This document shows positions 24,927 through 35,433 of a stretch of 64,000 nt of DNA, piece by piece. Under the pieces are notes generated by a model. It saw nothing but the letters and a program-made list of their open reading frames with translations. It made no database searches and had not been told where the DNA came from. This DNA comes from Sphingobacterium humi (GTDB lineage Bacteria > Bacteroidota > Bacteroidia > Sphingobacteriales > Sphingobacteriaceae). Position 1 is the stretch's first letter. Each line of letters begins with the position of its first letter. Made by a program: the position numbers and the translations under genes. The stretch is from NCBI RefSeq assembly GCF_009768885.1, contig NZ_WSQA01000011.1, forward strand, positions 109,875-173,874, read 5' to 3'.

Positions 24927-26051
24927 TTACAGCTTAAAGAATATTTTGCGCTTGTATAGCCAATAGCAAAGCCCCCATTCCAGTAGCAAGGTGGCTATGG
25001 CCGTCACGAGTGCTGCCGGGCCTATAGGAACGTTAAGGTAGGTATGGAGCATATCTCCGGTGAATATTCCTACTTTTTTATTGAGCCATTGCGCGCCTAC
25101 CGTTTCAAAAAAAAGGTAGATAAAAATGGCATTCATGCCAACAACGGTAAATATCCAGGCATACCTTTGGTATTTGAGCACATCTACCAACGCATATACG
25201 GCCGCAAGAATCAACAATACCCAACCCATGGAGGCCAGCACAAAAGAACTACTGCTGATGCGTTTAATAATGGGCGTAATGCCAAGGATATCCAATCCAA
25301 AGCCTAGGATTAAGGCTATGATACCATAGGTAATCAAGGTTTTGATTTTATACGCAGCAGGTTTGTCGGCCAGCAATAACTTGCCAGCTAAAACGCCCCA
25401 GATGGTATGTGCCGCCGTGGGAATAAAATTGATAAATACCCAACCGCCACCGTTAATTTTCCCCATCACTAAGCTGTCGATATAAGCTCCGAAATTAGCA
25501 CTCTTAACAAAAGCTTGATCAAATCCCGGGACATGTATACCCCGATATAAACCCTCCGTTAACAGCAATAAGGCGATTGTAAATAGCATCTGCCACTTAC
25601 TAGACCAGTTGATAATTAGGTAGGCCATAAGGCTGGTGAAGGCTAATTGGGTCAGTACATTCCAGAGTTCCCATACCAGTTTGTCGGCATAGACACAATG
25701 TAGGGCAACCCCACAGATAAATAGCTTTAAACAACGGGAAAGGATATGGGGAAGGTTCGATCTCCAGGTTTCGCCTTTGGCAAGCTTCCGCGAATAGGAA
25801 ATATAGAGTGCTGTTCCTGCCATAAACATAAAGGCAGGTTGTACCAAATCCCAAAAATGAAGCCCATTCCAGGAGTGATGGAAGAATTGATTGATGATTC
25901 CCTCCATCGGTTGTTCCGGATCTATATGCTTTATGGCACTGTAGAGCCTGCAACTTTCGCCACATAAGAGGATCATGATAATGCCGCGCATAACATCAAG
26001 GGATACGAAACGACCTGATCCTTGCGCTGGAGCTGCTGCTGTTTGATTCAT
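24927..26051 (-). CDS. DUF5009/NagX-like membrane acyltransferase-family protein
   Basis: 374 aa, about 10 membrane helices. The N-terminal motif RFVSLDVMRGIIMILLCGES is the typical start of heparan-alpha-glucosaminide N-acetyltransferase-like (DUF5009, NagX) proteins. FWDLVQPAFMFMAGTALYIS and GMNAIFIYLFFETVG are further conserved blocks. These proteins are predicted to acetylate sugars across the inner membrane or transport them; in amino-sugar loci they go with GlcNAc use. Here the downstream partner is a GH43-like gene. Function is inferred from family only. Confidence 0.85.
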   Translation of the reverse strand: MNQTAAAPAQGSGRFVSLDVMRGIIMILLCGESCRLYSAIKHIDPEQPMEGIINQFFHHSWNGLHFWDLVQPAFMFMAGTALYISYSRKLAKGETWRSNLPHILSRCLKLFICGVALHCVYADKLVWELWNVLTQLAFTSLMAYLIINWSSKWQMLFTIALLLLTEGLYRGIHVPGFDQAFVKSANFGAYIDSLVMGKINGGGWVFINFIPTAAHTIWGVLAGKLLLADKPAAYKIKTLITYGIIALILGFGLDILGITPIIKRISSSSFVLASMGWVLLILAAVYALVDVLKYQRYAWIFTVVGMNAIFIYLFFETVGAQWLNKKVGIFTGDMLHTYLNVPIGPAALVTAIATLLLEWGLCYWLYKRKIFFKL

Positions 26052-26144
26052 GAATTTAGGTTTACAGTTCCTACAAACCTACATTAATATCCTGATATTT
26101 AAAACAGGACAAAGGCTTAATAATCATGAATATAACTTTGTTTT

Positions 26145-27038
26145 TTATTGTTTAATAGCTTTTTTTAAGGGCTCAGGTTTTCTTGGAATAGATAGGTCAT
26201 TTCCTAATGCGGCATTCAGCTTCTCGATAAAATAAGCGGCCAATAAGGGCGTGTCGACTTCCATTTGCTGGTGCACAAAGAAGTAAAGCTGTTGCAACCC
26301 TTCTTCTTGCCATTGTTTTAGCCGTTGCACCCACTCATCAAGCCGATGATAATCTACGGGATGATTGGATCCTACAAATCGGATAAAAGCAGTGGGGGTA
26401 GTTAAGCGCATATGCATCATGTCGCGACGACCCGGCGTATCAACGATAATATTGCTGATCTGCAGTTCTTCGAGTAGCTGATAATAGCGTGTCGCAATTT
26501 CGGGTTCGAACCATTCTTTATTACGCACTTCTACCGCAAAAGGAAAGCCTTTCGGTACAAGACTTAAGAAATCGGCAAGGCGATTAAAGTCTTTGGGTTT
26601 GTAATTATCGATGAGCTGTAGAAAGCACATGCCCAGCTTCTCCTCGAATAGGGCTACGGCATCAATAAATTCTTCCAACTTCTGAGCTGAGTTGAGCAGG
26701 CGGGAATAATGGCTGATGGACATCGGTATTTTCGGGAAAAACTTAAATCCTGCCGGGGTTTTGTCTTTCCATTGTTCTACCTGGCTTTTGCTTGGGGTTT
26801 TGTAGAAGGTGGCATTCAACTCGATGGAATTGAACTGCGTGGCGTAATAGCTAAGCTCGTCTTTTGTGCCGCGAGGGAAGAAGCCTTTTAAGTCTAATCG
26901 ATTCCATTTGGCACCACCGACATAGATCTCCATGGGCTTCTTTTGCATGTGTTTGTTTAAAAGGGCAATCGTGGCAGCTGGGGTTGGAGGAAAACTAAAA
27001 TCTATGCTTGCAGGATCTGGGACTTGGCCGAACTTCAT
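26145..27038 (-). CDS. DUF72 (YecE-like) protein
   Basis: 297 aa, cytoplasmic. Family blocks: IYVGGAKWNRLDLKGFFP, FNSIELNATFYKTP, GFKFFPKIPMSISH, FAVEVRNKEWFE and a C-terminal FFVHQQ segment. DUF72 proteins have a TIM-barrel-like fold related to endonuclease IV/xylose isomerase; their biochemical role is not established. No operon partner is evident; the gene stands between the DUF5009 gene and the divergent sigma-factor locus. Confidence 0.92.
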   Translation of the reverse strand: MKFGQVPDPASIDFSFPPTPAATIALLNKHMQKKPMEIYVGGAKWNRLDLKGFFPRGTKDELSYYATQFNSIELNATFYKTPSKSQVEQWKDKTPAGFKFFPKIPMSISHYSRLLNSAQKLEEFIDAVALFEEKLGMCFLQLIDNYKPKDFNRLADFLSLVPKGFPFAVEVRNKEWFEPEIATRYYQLLEELQISNIIVDTPGRRDMMHMRLTTPTAFIRFVGSNHPVDYHRLDEWVQRLKQWQEEGLQQLYFFVHQQMEVDTPLLAAYFIEKLNAALGNDLSIPRKPEPLKKAIKQ

Positions 27039-27271
27039 GGAAATTGATTTTTGGAGTTGGAACTTCTAAGTATTTGTGATTGTTGATAGCGCTAGCTCCA
27101 AAGATATAATATTCATGTTGGATTTAGGGGTTGGGTCCATCCTAAAATTGGACTACTACTTGGCGCTACAAAATATAACAATAACAGCTTATTAAATATT
27201 TTTTAATATTAGGAGCCGTTCTTTGCCTTTATTATTACGTATATTTAACTAATCGCCTATTTACCTGCATC

Positions 27272-27865
27272 ATGCATTCGACCTATAACCGACAATCTGA
27301 AGAAGAATTGATATTTTTTTTGAAAGAAGGTAATCAGGAAGCCTTTGTTTCGATTTACAATATGTATTGGGACCGACTATATTTAGCCGCCTATAACTTA
27401 TTGGAAAACCTGGAAGAGGCTGAAGAGTGCGTTCAAAATGTGTTCATTAGTATTTGGCAGCGTAGAGAGAAATTAGAATTAACACATAGTTTGTATACCT
27501 ATCTAGCAGTGGCCATAAAATACCAATGTTTAACGGTGATGGCCCAGAATAAAAGAAGGCGAGAGAATTTGGAATCAAGTTTTGCTGAAATAAATTACAC
27601 GGAATCATTTACACCAGATCAGGCCTTGATTTCCAAGGAAATCTTACAAAAGCTTTCATGTAGTATAAATATGCTACCCCCACAATGTCAACAGGTATAT
27701 CGAATGCAAGCGGAAGAAGGCTTAAGCATTCGTGCCATTGCCGAGCAACTTCAGATCTCTAATAACACGGTTAAAATGCACCTTAAAAATGCAAATAAAA
27801 GGTTGAGAAATGACCTTTTAACCCTTTTGCCACTGCTTATTTCCTATTTTGTAGAAAAATATTAA
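27272..27865 (+). CDS. ECF RNA polymerase sigma factor
   Basis: 197 aa. Region 2 is at ~25-85 (FVSIYNMYWDRLYLAAYNLLENLEEAEECVQNVFISIW) and region 4 at ~130-185 (MLPPQCQQVYRMQAEEGLSIRAIAEQLQISNNTVKMHLKNANKRLR), both typical of the Bacteroidota SusC-linked ECF group. It is followed by a FecR anti-sigma gene, then SusC with an STN domain, the full trans-envelope signalling chain: ligand binding by SusC is passed through FecR to free the sigma factor for transcription of its own locus. Confidence 0.93.
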   Translation: MHSTYNRQSEEELIFFLKEGNQEAFVSIYNMYWDRLYLAAYNLLENLEEAEECVQNVFISIWQRREKLELTHSLYTYLAVAIKYQCLTVMAQNKRRRENLESSFAEINYTESFTPDQALISKEILQKLSCSINMLPPQCQQVYRMQAEEGLSIRAIAEQLQISNNTVKMHLKNANKRLRNDLLTLLPLLISYFVEKY

Positions 27866-27931
27866 TTTTTTTCCTTTTCGATACACCCTAACCTAGGTTC
27901 AAAATAGACTATTAATAAAAGACCGCTATTA

Positions 27932-29122
27932 ATGGCTATTAACCGGAATGAACTTGAGCGCCTTGCTGCGAAATTATTAGACGGAACTATTACTTCTGAA
28001 GAACAGGAGCAACTAAATCATTGGATAAACACCCAATTACCTAAAGATAATTCGAACGCCCCACTCTTTAAGCAGATAGACTTAGCGCGCAAGAAAAGGG
28101 ATATGTTGAAAAACATCTTAATGAAGATTGAGGAAGATGATCAACCAGTTAAAACTAAAAGAGGGCAATTATATAGATTTTTGAAATATAGCGCTGCGGT
28201 TGCTGTCATTCTATTTATTGGCTTCATCTCCCAACAAAACCTTTTTATGCCGAAACAGGCTGAACGGATCGCTATCCACAATATTATTGAATTAGAGGCA
28301 GACACTGTCTTTTCAGGTGGAAATTCTCCGACCTTAACTCTTGGGGATGGCCAGGTTATTCAATTGAGTGGAAAGCAAGCGGGAATTATTCAGAAGAATG
28401 GTCATTTAACCTATACGAATGGTGAATCAGCAGTAAATTTGCAAGCTGGATTAGACGCCAATGTAAATGCCATGCTTACCTTAAGTACTGGAGCAGGAGG
28501 AACCTACCAATTGATACTGCCCGATGGAAGTAAGGTATGGTTAAATGCAAAAAGCACGATTCGCTTTCCCAGTAAATTTTCTGCACATGAACGAAAGGTA
28601 TATATAACTGGAGAGGCATTCTTTGAAGTGGTCAAGAATACAAATCAACCTTTTCGTGTAAATTCTAAGGATTACCAAGTGGAAGTATTAGGCACCTCCT
28701 TTAATATGTCTTCGTATAACAACGATAAGGAAGACCACACAACCTTGCTGGAGGGGCTGGTTCGAATTAAGAGCGAGCCGCAACAAGCTAAAACAGCGGT
28801 GCTTTTACGTCCGGGTGAACAGGCTAGTATTTCAGCAGAACGCGTCGCAAAAAGAGCGGTGGATGTTAGCCCATTTGTTGCGTGGAAGGAAGGCTTATTC
28901 TATTTTGATGGGGCATCGCCACAAACAGCCATGAAACAACTGGCGCGCTGGTATGATTTAGATGTTTCCTTTTCGGGGAATTTATCCAATATTTCTTTTT
29001 TTGGGATGATCGATCGTAAAAAATCTCTAGGGTCAATAATAAGAATCCTCGAAAAAAGCGGTGTTAAGTTTCGTTTACAACAAATAGACGGAAGAAAGGT
29101 ATTAAAAGTAATTAGTGATTAA
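27932..29122 (+). CDS. FecR-family anti-sigma factor
   Basis: 396 aa. N-terminal cytoplasmic helical domain (~1-80), one membrane span (~85-102, YSAAVAVILFIGFISQQ), then the periplasmic FecR domain (~185-280: GTYQLILPDGSKVWLNAKST, GEAFFEVVKNTNQPFRV) and a C-terminal DUF4974-type domain (FYFDGASPQTAMKQLARWYDLDVSF) that contacts the STN domain of the partner SusC. It starts 66 bp after the sigma-factor gene. Confidence 0.93.
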   Translation: MAINRNELERLAAKLLDGTITSEEQEQLNHWINTQLPKDNSNAPLFKQIDLARKKRDMLKNILMKIEEDDQPVKTKRGQLYRFLKYSAAVAVILFIGFISQQNLFMPKQAERIAIHNIIELEADTVFSGGNSPTLTLGDGQVIQLSGKQAGIIQKNGHLTYTNGESAVNLQAGLDANVNAMLTLSTGAGGTYQLILPDGSKVWLNAKSTIRFPSKFSAHERKVYITGEAFFEVVKNTNQPFRVNSKDYQVEVLGTSFNMSSYNNDKEDHTTLLEGLVRIKSEPQQAKTAVLLRPGEQASISAERVAKRAVDVSPFVAWKEGLFYFDGASPQTAMKQLARWYDLDVSFSGNLSNISFFGMIDRKKSLGSIIRILEKSGVKFRLQQIDGRKVLKVISD

Positions 29123-29182
29123 ATAAATGCCAATGAAAGGAGGTATGCATGTTTTAATTTTTCTCACTAATCCCAATAAAAA

Positions 29183-29207
29183 CGGATGATGCTCGCTACA
29201 TCATCCG
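29183..29207 (+). promoter_or_regulatory. Perfect 9-bp hairpin between fecR-like and susC-like genes
   Basis: CGGATGATG / CTCGCTA / CATCATCCG with no T-tract after it. It lies in the 155-bp leader of the SusC gene and could be a stability or attenuation element that sets the ratio of regulator to transporter. Confidence 0.45.
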
Positions 29208-29277
29208 CCAAGCTATTGAATTAGTGATTTTCATCCATTGAATAGACAATTATTAACTAACCCAACTTAACAAATAT

Positions 29278-32200
29278 ATGATTAATCGAATATTAATGAT
29301 TATGAAGCTGGCGATTTTAATGAGCATCGCATTGACTTTTCAATCTTTTGCAAGTATTAAAGCGCAGAAGATTACACTAGCGGCTAAGAATACGAGCCTT
29401 AGTCAAGTCATGAAAGAAATTCAAAAGCAACAAGGAATTTCCTTTTTTTTCCGAGGGAAAGAAATTGCTTCCACCAAAGTTACCGTCAATATTTATCAGG
29501 AAGAACTTGCAACGGCCATGGATAAAATCCTGAATGGCACCGACTTCGCCTGGTATAAGGAAGAGGGTACCATTGTTATCAATAACAAAATCATGCATAT
29601 CCCGTTTGTTCCGGAGGTTCAACAAGACTGGGAGGTTCGAGGTCGAGTGACTGATGACTCGGGGAACCCAATTGCAGGTGTTAATATCTCTTTACAGGGA
29701 AGTGCACATAGCAGCCGTTCCGATGAACAAGGTAATTTTCAGATACGCGTGAGTTCTAGTAATGCCGTTTTAATTTTAACAAATGTTGGTTACGAGCGGG
29801 TACAAATTATCGTAGGCTCCCAACGAAGTGTTCAAGTAAAAATGAAGACTTTAATCAGTGACCTAGATGAAGTGGTTGTTGTTGGCTATGGCACGCAGCG
29901 CAAATCTTCCGTTACTGGTGCAATTAGTCAGGTAAGTGGAGAAGTATTTGAAAACCGTTCTATTGTAAATGTATCACAAGGTTTACAGGGTGCTATTCCC
30001 AATTTAAATATTACTTTTTCTGATGGAAAACCAACAAGAGCTCCTTCGTATAATATTCGCGGTACCACATCCATAGGACAAGGGGGAAGTGCTTTAATTT
30101 TAATTGATGGAGTGGAAGGAGACCCTACTTTACTTAATCCGAACGATATTGAATCGGTTTCGGTGTTGAAGGATGCTTCTTCTGCGGCTATTTATGGTGC
30201 GAGAGGTGCATTTGGGGTGGTTCTTATTACTACAAAGACACCGAAAAAGGGCACTTCTCAAATTGCTTATTCCTCAAACTATTCAATCAATCGATCGACG
30301 ACCACCAATGATTATGTTTCTGATGGGTATTTATGGGCCAGTATGTTTAATGAGGCTTTTTCTGCTTGGAACGATTATAATGCAGTGCCCCAAAACGTAA
30401 ATAAAAGCATGAAGTTTTCATTGGACTACTTAAAGGAATTGGAAAGAAGATCCTTAGATCCGAGCTTGCCAAAAGTAGAAGTAGATCCAGCAACTGGGGA
30501 ATATACTTATTACGACAACACCGATTGGTATAAGGAGTTGTATAAGGACAATAACTTCTCTCATGATCAAAACTTATCACTATCTGGAAGTTCGGAGAAA
30601 GCGAGTTATCAAGTTTCAGGACGTTTTATCAGTCGCCCGGGTATATTTAGATACAATTCGGATGAGTTTGATTCCTACAATTTACGTGCTAAGGGCACAA
30701 TTCAACTTAATGCATGGTTGAGTATGACGAATAACACCAGTTTTTCTACCTCTTCCTATTTTAATCCTATAGGTAGCAATGAGGCTAATATTTGGCGTGC
30801 TGTACAATATGATGCCCCACCGATGGCTCCTATGTTTAATCCGGATGGCACTTTAACACTTGCTGGGGCATACTCTGTAGGTAGTTTATGGCAAGGGAGA
30901 AATGGCATGACGAATAAGAAAAACTTCTTAGGTAATATGACAAGCATGGAGGCTCGCTTTTTTGAAAATAAATTGAAAATAAAAGGAGACTTTTCCTATA
31001 ATCAAACCGACCTAACAAGTAAAAGAATCCGTGTACCGACGCCTTATAGCAATATTGCAGGTACAAAAGAATACATAGGATTAAGCACAAATGACCTGCA
31101 GGAATCTACTGATAAAACTAAATACATAACGAGCAATATTTACGGAGAATACGAAAATACTATCGATGATCATCAATTTAAGGTGTTGTTGGGTGGTAAT
31201 TATGAACTTTCCACCAGCGATGGGCTGACGGTGCTTCGAAACGGTTTAATTTTCGATGGTGTGGATAATATTAATTTAGCGTTTGGACAGGCTATTACAA
31301 CAGGTGGTCGGTACCAACAGTGGAACGTCGTGGGCGGATTTTATCGCTTTAATTATTCGTATAAAAATCGCTACTTATTGGAGTTAAATGGTCGTTATGA
31401 CGGGTCTTCGAAATTCCCTGATGATGAACGATTTGCTTTTTTCCCTTCCGTATCTGCAGGATGGAGTGTTTCCGATGAATCCTTCTGGAATGTATCCAAA
31501 GAGGCCGTAGGAATGTTGAAATTCCGTTTTTCATATGGCTCTCTCGGAAATGGAAGTATTAATCCCTATGTCTTTAATGAAACCTATAATATTGCGCAAT
31601 TAGGCCGAATATTAAATGGGGTAAGACCGCAATATACGAATCATGCTGCCGTTTTGCCGGATGGCCTTACCTGGGAGAAATCTACAACAGCAAACCTAGG
31701 GTTAGATGCATCCTTTTTGTCGGGTCGCCTTAGTTTGAGCGCCGATGCTTATATCCGCAAAACAACAGATATGTTTACCATTGGTGTTACTTTGCCTGCA
31801 GTGTTTGGAGCAGCTTCGCCGAGAGGAAACTATGCTGATTTGGAGACGAAGGGTTGGGAAGTTTCTTTAGGCTGGGTGGACCAATTCCAGATGGCAGCAA
31901 AGAACTTTAAGTATAGTATTAATCTAGGACTATCCGATTATACGGCCGAGATTCTTAAATATAACAATCCCTTTAAGCGATTGAATGATTATTATGAAGG
32001 ACAACGCATTGGGCAGATTTGGGGTTTTGAAACAGGTGGTTTTTTCCAATCACAGGAAGAAATTAATGGTTGGGCTAAACAAAATCTTTATAAATCATCG
32101 GTTTCTGGTACTAGTCTTCCCGGAGACATTAAATTCATCGATCGGAATAACGATGGCGTAATTAATATGGGTGATAATACCGTTGACTCTCCTGGTGATC

Positions 32201-32766
32201 GTTTTATTATTGGCAACAGTGAGCCAAGGTATAGATTTGGATTGAACCTGAATGCTGAATGGAATAATATTATCATCAGTACCTTTTTCCAAGGGATTGG
32301 GAAACAAGATTGGTACCCAGATCGTAATGCGGCTCCGTTTTGGGGACAATATGTTGCCCAATATGCCAATATTCCGAACTTCCAGTTAGGGAACATTTGG
32401 ACTGAAGAAAACCCAGATGCTTATTTTCCACGCTATAGAGCCTATCTAGCTTTAGGAGCAGATCGGACTTTGGGGCAAGAACAAACCCGTTATCTTCAAA
32501 ACGCTGCTTATATCCGCCTAAAAAACATTCAATTAGGTTATCGCTTACCCCTTGCTCTGATTTCTAAGATAAGCTTAAAAGAGGCTCAAATCTATCTATC
32601 AGGAGAAAATATCTGGACATATTCGCCATTCTATAAATTAACAAAGGGTCAAATTGATGTAGAAAACATCAGAAATGCAGATCCGGAATTAGGCTCAGGT
32701 GGTGGAGGTGGACATGCTTATCCCATCATGAAAAGCTATAGTTTAGGTCTTAGGGTATCCTTTTAG
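29278..32766 (+). CDS. SusC/RagA TonB-linked outer-membrane transporter with STN signalling domain
   Basis: 1162 aa. Signal region, then an STN (secretin/TonB short N-terminal) domain at ~30-105 (ITLAAKNTSLSQVMKEIQKQ), a carboxypeptidase-regulatory-like domain at ~120-200 (VRGRVTDDSGNPIAGVNISL), the SusC plug motif DLDEVVVVGYGTQRKSSVTG at ~205, and the long barrel ending in F (SYSLGLRVSF). The STN domain ties it to the upstream FecR/ECF pair. It imports a nutrient together with the SusD-like protein encoded 34 bp downstream. The downstream gene is a phosphodiesterase-family lipoprotein instead of a glycosidase, so the cargo may not be a plain glycan. Confidence 0.95.
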   Translation: MINRILMIMKLAILMSIALTFQSFASIKAQKITLAAKNTSLSQVMKEIQKQQGISFFFRGKEIASTKVTVNIYQEELATAMDKILNGTDFAWYKEEGTIVINNKIMHIPFVPEVQQDWEVRGRVTDDSGNPIAGVNISLQGSAHSSRSDEQGNFQIRVSSSNAVLILTNVGYERVQIIVGSQRSVQVKMKTLISDLDEVVVVGYGTQRKSSVTGAISQVSGEVFENRSIVNVSQGLQGAIPNLNITFSDGKPTRAPSYNIRGTTSIGQGGSALILIDGVEGDPTLLNPNDIESVSVLKDASSAAIYGARGAFGVVLITTKTPKKGTSQIAYSSNYSINRSTTTNDYVSDGYLWASMFNEAFSAWNDYNAVPQNVNKSMKFSLDYLKELERRSLDPSLPKVEVDPATGEYTYYDNTDWYKELYKDNNFSHDQNLSLSGSSEKASYQVSGRFISRPGIFRYNSDEFDSYNLRAKGTIQLNAWLSMTNNTSFSTSSYFNPIGSNEANIWRAVQYDAPPMAPMFNPDGTLTLAGAYSVGSLWQGRNGMTNKKNFLGNMTSMEARFFENKLKIKGDFSYNQTDLTSKRIRVPTPYSNIAGTKEYIGLSTNDLQESTDKTKYITSNIYGEYENTIDDHQFKVLLGGNYELSTSDGLTVLRNGLIFDGVDNINLAFGQAITTGGRYQQWNVVGGFYRFNYSYKNRYLLELNGRYDGSSKFPDDERFAFFPSVSAGWSVSDESFWNVSKEAVGMLKFRFSYGSLGNGSINPYVFNETYNIAQLGRILNGVRPQYTNHAAVLPDGLTWEKSTTANLGLDASFLSGRLSLSADAYIRKTTDMFTIGVTLPAVFGAASPRGNYADLETKGWEVSLGWVDQFQMAAKNFKYSINLGLSDYTAEILKYNNPFKRLNDYYEGQRIGQIWGFETGGFFQSQEEINGWAKQNLYKSSVSGTSLPGDIKFIDRNNDGVINMGDNTVDSPGDRFIIGNSEPRYRFGLNLNAEWNNIIISTFFQGIGKQDWYPDRNAAPFWGQYVAQYANIPNFQLGNIWTEENPDAYFPRYRAYLALGADRTLGQEQTRYLQNAAYIRLKNIQLGYRLPLALISKISLKEAQIYLSGENIWTYSPFYKLTKGQIDVENIRNADPELGSGGGGGHAYPIMKSYSLGLRVSF

Positions 32767-32800
32767 TAAGTGGTTTGATAAATAATTAAATGAACGTAAG

Positions 32801-34576
32801 ATGAAAAAGATATTCACTTTATTATTGATTTCCTTAACATTTATTCAATGCTCGAAGTTGGATCAAGACCCGAAGGCGGTTATGTCTAAAAACGCAGTAT
32901 TCGAAAATGAAAGCGGAGTCGCTTTATACGCCAATTCCTTTTACAACTTATTACCGGCGTCCAACGGAATCATGCGGTCTCCCAATGATGAAATGTCGGA
33001 TATGTTGGCTAGGAATAATGCGCCAGATTACCTCCGTCCTGGAGCCTTTGGTCCACAGCAAAGTTCTGGATGGTCATGGAATGATCTTCGGAATATAAAT
33101 TCCTTTTTACAAAATCTGAACAACTCTTCCTTACCAACTGCTGTAAAGCAAAACTACACTGGTGTTGCTCGTTTTTTTAGAGCCTTATTTTACTTTGATA
33201 AGGTAGTCCGTTTTGGTGATGTGCCTTGGATTAGTAAAGCAATGGCTGTTGATGATCCCGACTTGTACAAAGGTCGAGACAGCCGTTTTGAAGTCATGGA
33301 TTCGGTATTGGCAGATTTAAATTATGCTACGCAGCATATTGCCTTAATTCAAGATAATTCTAGAACATTAATTACCAAGAATATTGCCCAGGCTTTAAAA
33401 TCTAGGGTTTGCCTATTCGAAGGCACATTTAGAAAATATCATACACAATATGGAAAAGGAAATACGGCTGAAAAGTGGCTTCGAGAGGCTGTAGATGCTT
33501 CTAATGTCATTATTAATTCGAAAGCCTTTTCCTTAAATCAAGGTGATAAAGCCTATAGGAACCTATTTGTTAGTAAAAGTCCAATTGCATCAGAGGTAAT
33601 GCTAGCAAATGTATATAGTACGCAGTTATCCACCCTACATGATGCCAATTGGTATTGGACGAGTGCAACTTATGGAATTAGGGGGAGTTTCACAAAGACT
33701 TTCATTAATACCTATTTGAATATTGACGGAACTCCTTTTACCAGCAATCCTAATTATGATAAAATGGTCTTTCAAGAGGAAACTAAAAGCCGAGATTTAA
33801 GATTATACCAAACCATTCGTACCAAGGATTACGGCCGCATAAATGCCAATGTATTTAGCCTATCTCCACCGTTGTTTTCTTATACCTATACAGGTTATCA
33901 GCCGATTAAGTGGGTGTTAGACGATCGCTATTATGATACAAATAGTTATAATGATAACGTGTTGCCTATTTTTCGTTATGCTGAAATCTTACTTAATTAC
34001 GCCGAGGCAAAAGCAGAGTTAGGAGAATTTACGTTAGCTGATTGGAATTTAAGTATTGCGGCTTTGCGTAAGCGCGCAGGCATTACGAATACGCCATTGC
34101 CTACGGTTCCAGATGCTTATTTACAGGCCAAGTATTTTCCAGAGATTTCCAATGCCGTACTCCTGGAAATTAGACGAGAACGAGGGATTGAGCTGGTATT
34201 AGAAGGGTTTAGATTCCGTGATCTTATTCGCTGGAAAAAAGGAAAACTATTAGAAATGGCTTGGGATGGTATGTATGTTCCAAAATTGAACACACATATC
34301 GATCTAAATGAAGACGGTACCCCCGATGTTTATTTTTACAAAGGCAAATTAAATGTAGATCGAATTACAGGTGTTTCTTATATGGACGTTTCTGCAACTA
34401 TTGGAACGGGACAAGTGAATCCTTTCCAACTGGAAGGTGATGACGCAGGAAAAATTAAGTGGTCTAGCAATATTGTTAGAAAGTGGGAAGACTATAAATA
34501 TTTTTACCCAATTCCAGAACCAGATCGTTTACAAAACCCGAACCTTGGCCAAAATCCGGGCTGGGAAATGAACTAA
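32801..34576 (+). CDS. SusD/RagB-family surface lipoprotein
   Basis: 591 aa. Lipoprotein signal (LLLISLTFIQCSKLDQDP; Cys 17 would be lipidated). Typical SusD elements: ARFFRALFYFDKVVRFGDVPW, RYAEILLNYAEAKAELGE, IRRERGIELVLEGFRFRDLIRWKKG, and the tail PIPEPDRLQNPNLGQNPGW. It caps the SusC barrel and binds the ligand at the cell surface. Confidence 0.95.
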   Translation: MKKIFTLLLISLTFIQCSKLDQDPKAVMSKNAVFENESGVALYANSFYNLLPASNGIMRSPNDEMSDMLARNNAPDYLRPGAFGPQQSSGWSWNDLRNINSFLQNLNNSSLPTAVKQNYTGVARFFRALFYFDKVVRFGDVPWISKAMAVDDPDLYKGRDSRFEVMDSVLADLNYATQHIALIQDNSRTLITKNIAQALKSRVCLFEGTFRKYHTQYGKGNTAEKWLREAVDASNVIINSKAFSLNQGDKAYRNLFVSKSPIASEVMLANVYSTQLSTLHDANWYWTSATYGIRGSFTKTFINTYLNIDGTPFTSNPNYDKMVFQEETKSRDLRLYQTIRTKDYGRINANVFSLSPPLFSYTYTGYQPIKWVLDDRYYDTNSYNDNVLPIFRYAEILLNYAEAKAELGEFTLADWNLSIAALRKRAGITNTPLPTVPDAYLQAKYFPEISNAVLLEIRRERGIELVLEGFRFRDLIRWKKGKLLEMAWDGMYVPKLNTHIDLNEDGTPDVYFYKGKLNVDRITGVSYMDVSATIGTGQVNPFQLEGDDAGKIKWSSNIVRKWEDYKYFYPIPEPDRLQNPNLGQNPGWEMN

Positions 34577-34585
34577 TTAATTTAT

Positions 34586-35410
34586 ATGAAGATGAAAGCT
34601 ATAAAAATTCTTTGGCTATTGTTGTTAGCCGTATGTTTAATGCCGTTAGGTTGTGCTAGTAAAAAAGAAGCCGGCCAGAAAAAAACAATCCGCGTGATGT
34701 CTTATAATATCCATATTGCAAGCCCTCCAAGTATTAAACCTGATTTTTCATTTACCGATTTAGATGCTGTTGCTGATGTGATTAACCGAGAAAAAGCAGA
34801 TTTAGTATCCTTACAAGAGGTTGACAAATATACCGCAAGGTCGGGAAAACAGTCGCATCAATCTAAAGATTTGGGTGAACGTACGAAGATGCATGACCAT
34901 TTTGCAGATGCGGTTGATCGTTCCGAAGGAATTCAAGGGAATGCTATATTATCTAAGTTTCCATTCGTAAAAACAGAAAGTTTTAAGCTTCCCGTTCCTG
35001 CAAATTCAAAAGGAGAAACAAGGTCATTAGCATTAGGGGTGGTTAACATTGAGGGTAAAGAAGTGGTCTTTATTAGCGTCCATTTAGATCATATTTCTGA
35101 TGAAACCCGCGGTTATCAAGTAAATCAAATCCTTGGTATTCTGGAGAAATATAAAGATGACCCAATTATTTTTACAGGCGATTTAAATATGCAACCAGGG
35201 AATCAGGTATTAAAGGTGTTGGAGAAATATCTTATTATTGCGAATACCTCTTTGCCTACATTTCCATCCGTAAGACCCGATAAGACAATTGATTATATTT
35301 TATTCAATCAAAAGCTTTTGGACAACTTTGAGGTTGGTAAGTTTTTTACTGTTGATGAGAAGTATGCATCAGATCATATTCCTTTAGTCGTTGATTTAAC
35401 AGTTAAATAA
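34586..35410 (+). CDS. Endonuclease/exonuclease/phosphatase-family lipoprotein
   Basis: 274 aa. Lipobox LMPLGC (Cys 23). The EEP fold is evident from RVMSYNIHIA, LVSLQEVDKYT (metal-binding Glu), SVHLDHIS, FTGDLNMQPGN and the C-terminal SDHIPLVVDL. Members hydrolyse phosphodiesters in DNA, RNA, inositol phosphates or sphingolipids; the substrate cannot be told. It follows the SusD gene by 9 bp and ends the operon before a terminator, so it probably processes the substrate of this SusCD system outside the cell. Confidence 0.9.
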   Translation: MKMKAIKILWLLLLAVCLMPLGCASKKEAGQKKTIRVMSYNIHIASPPSIKPDFSFTDLDAVADVINREKADLVSLQEVDKYTARSGKQSHQSKDLGERTKMHDHFADAVDRSEGIQGNAILSKFPFVKTESFKLPVPANSKGETRSLALGVVNIEGKEVVFISVHLDHISDETRGYQVNQILGILEKYKDDPIIFTGDLNMQPGNQVLKVLEKYLIIANTSLPTFPSVRPDKTIDYILFNQKLLDNFEVGKFFTVDEKYASDHIPLVVDLTVK

Positions 35411-35433
35411 AAGGAAATTGCCTTTTAAATATG

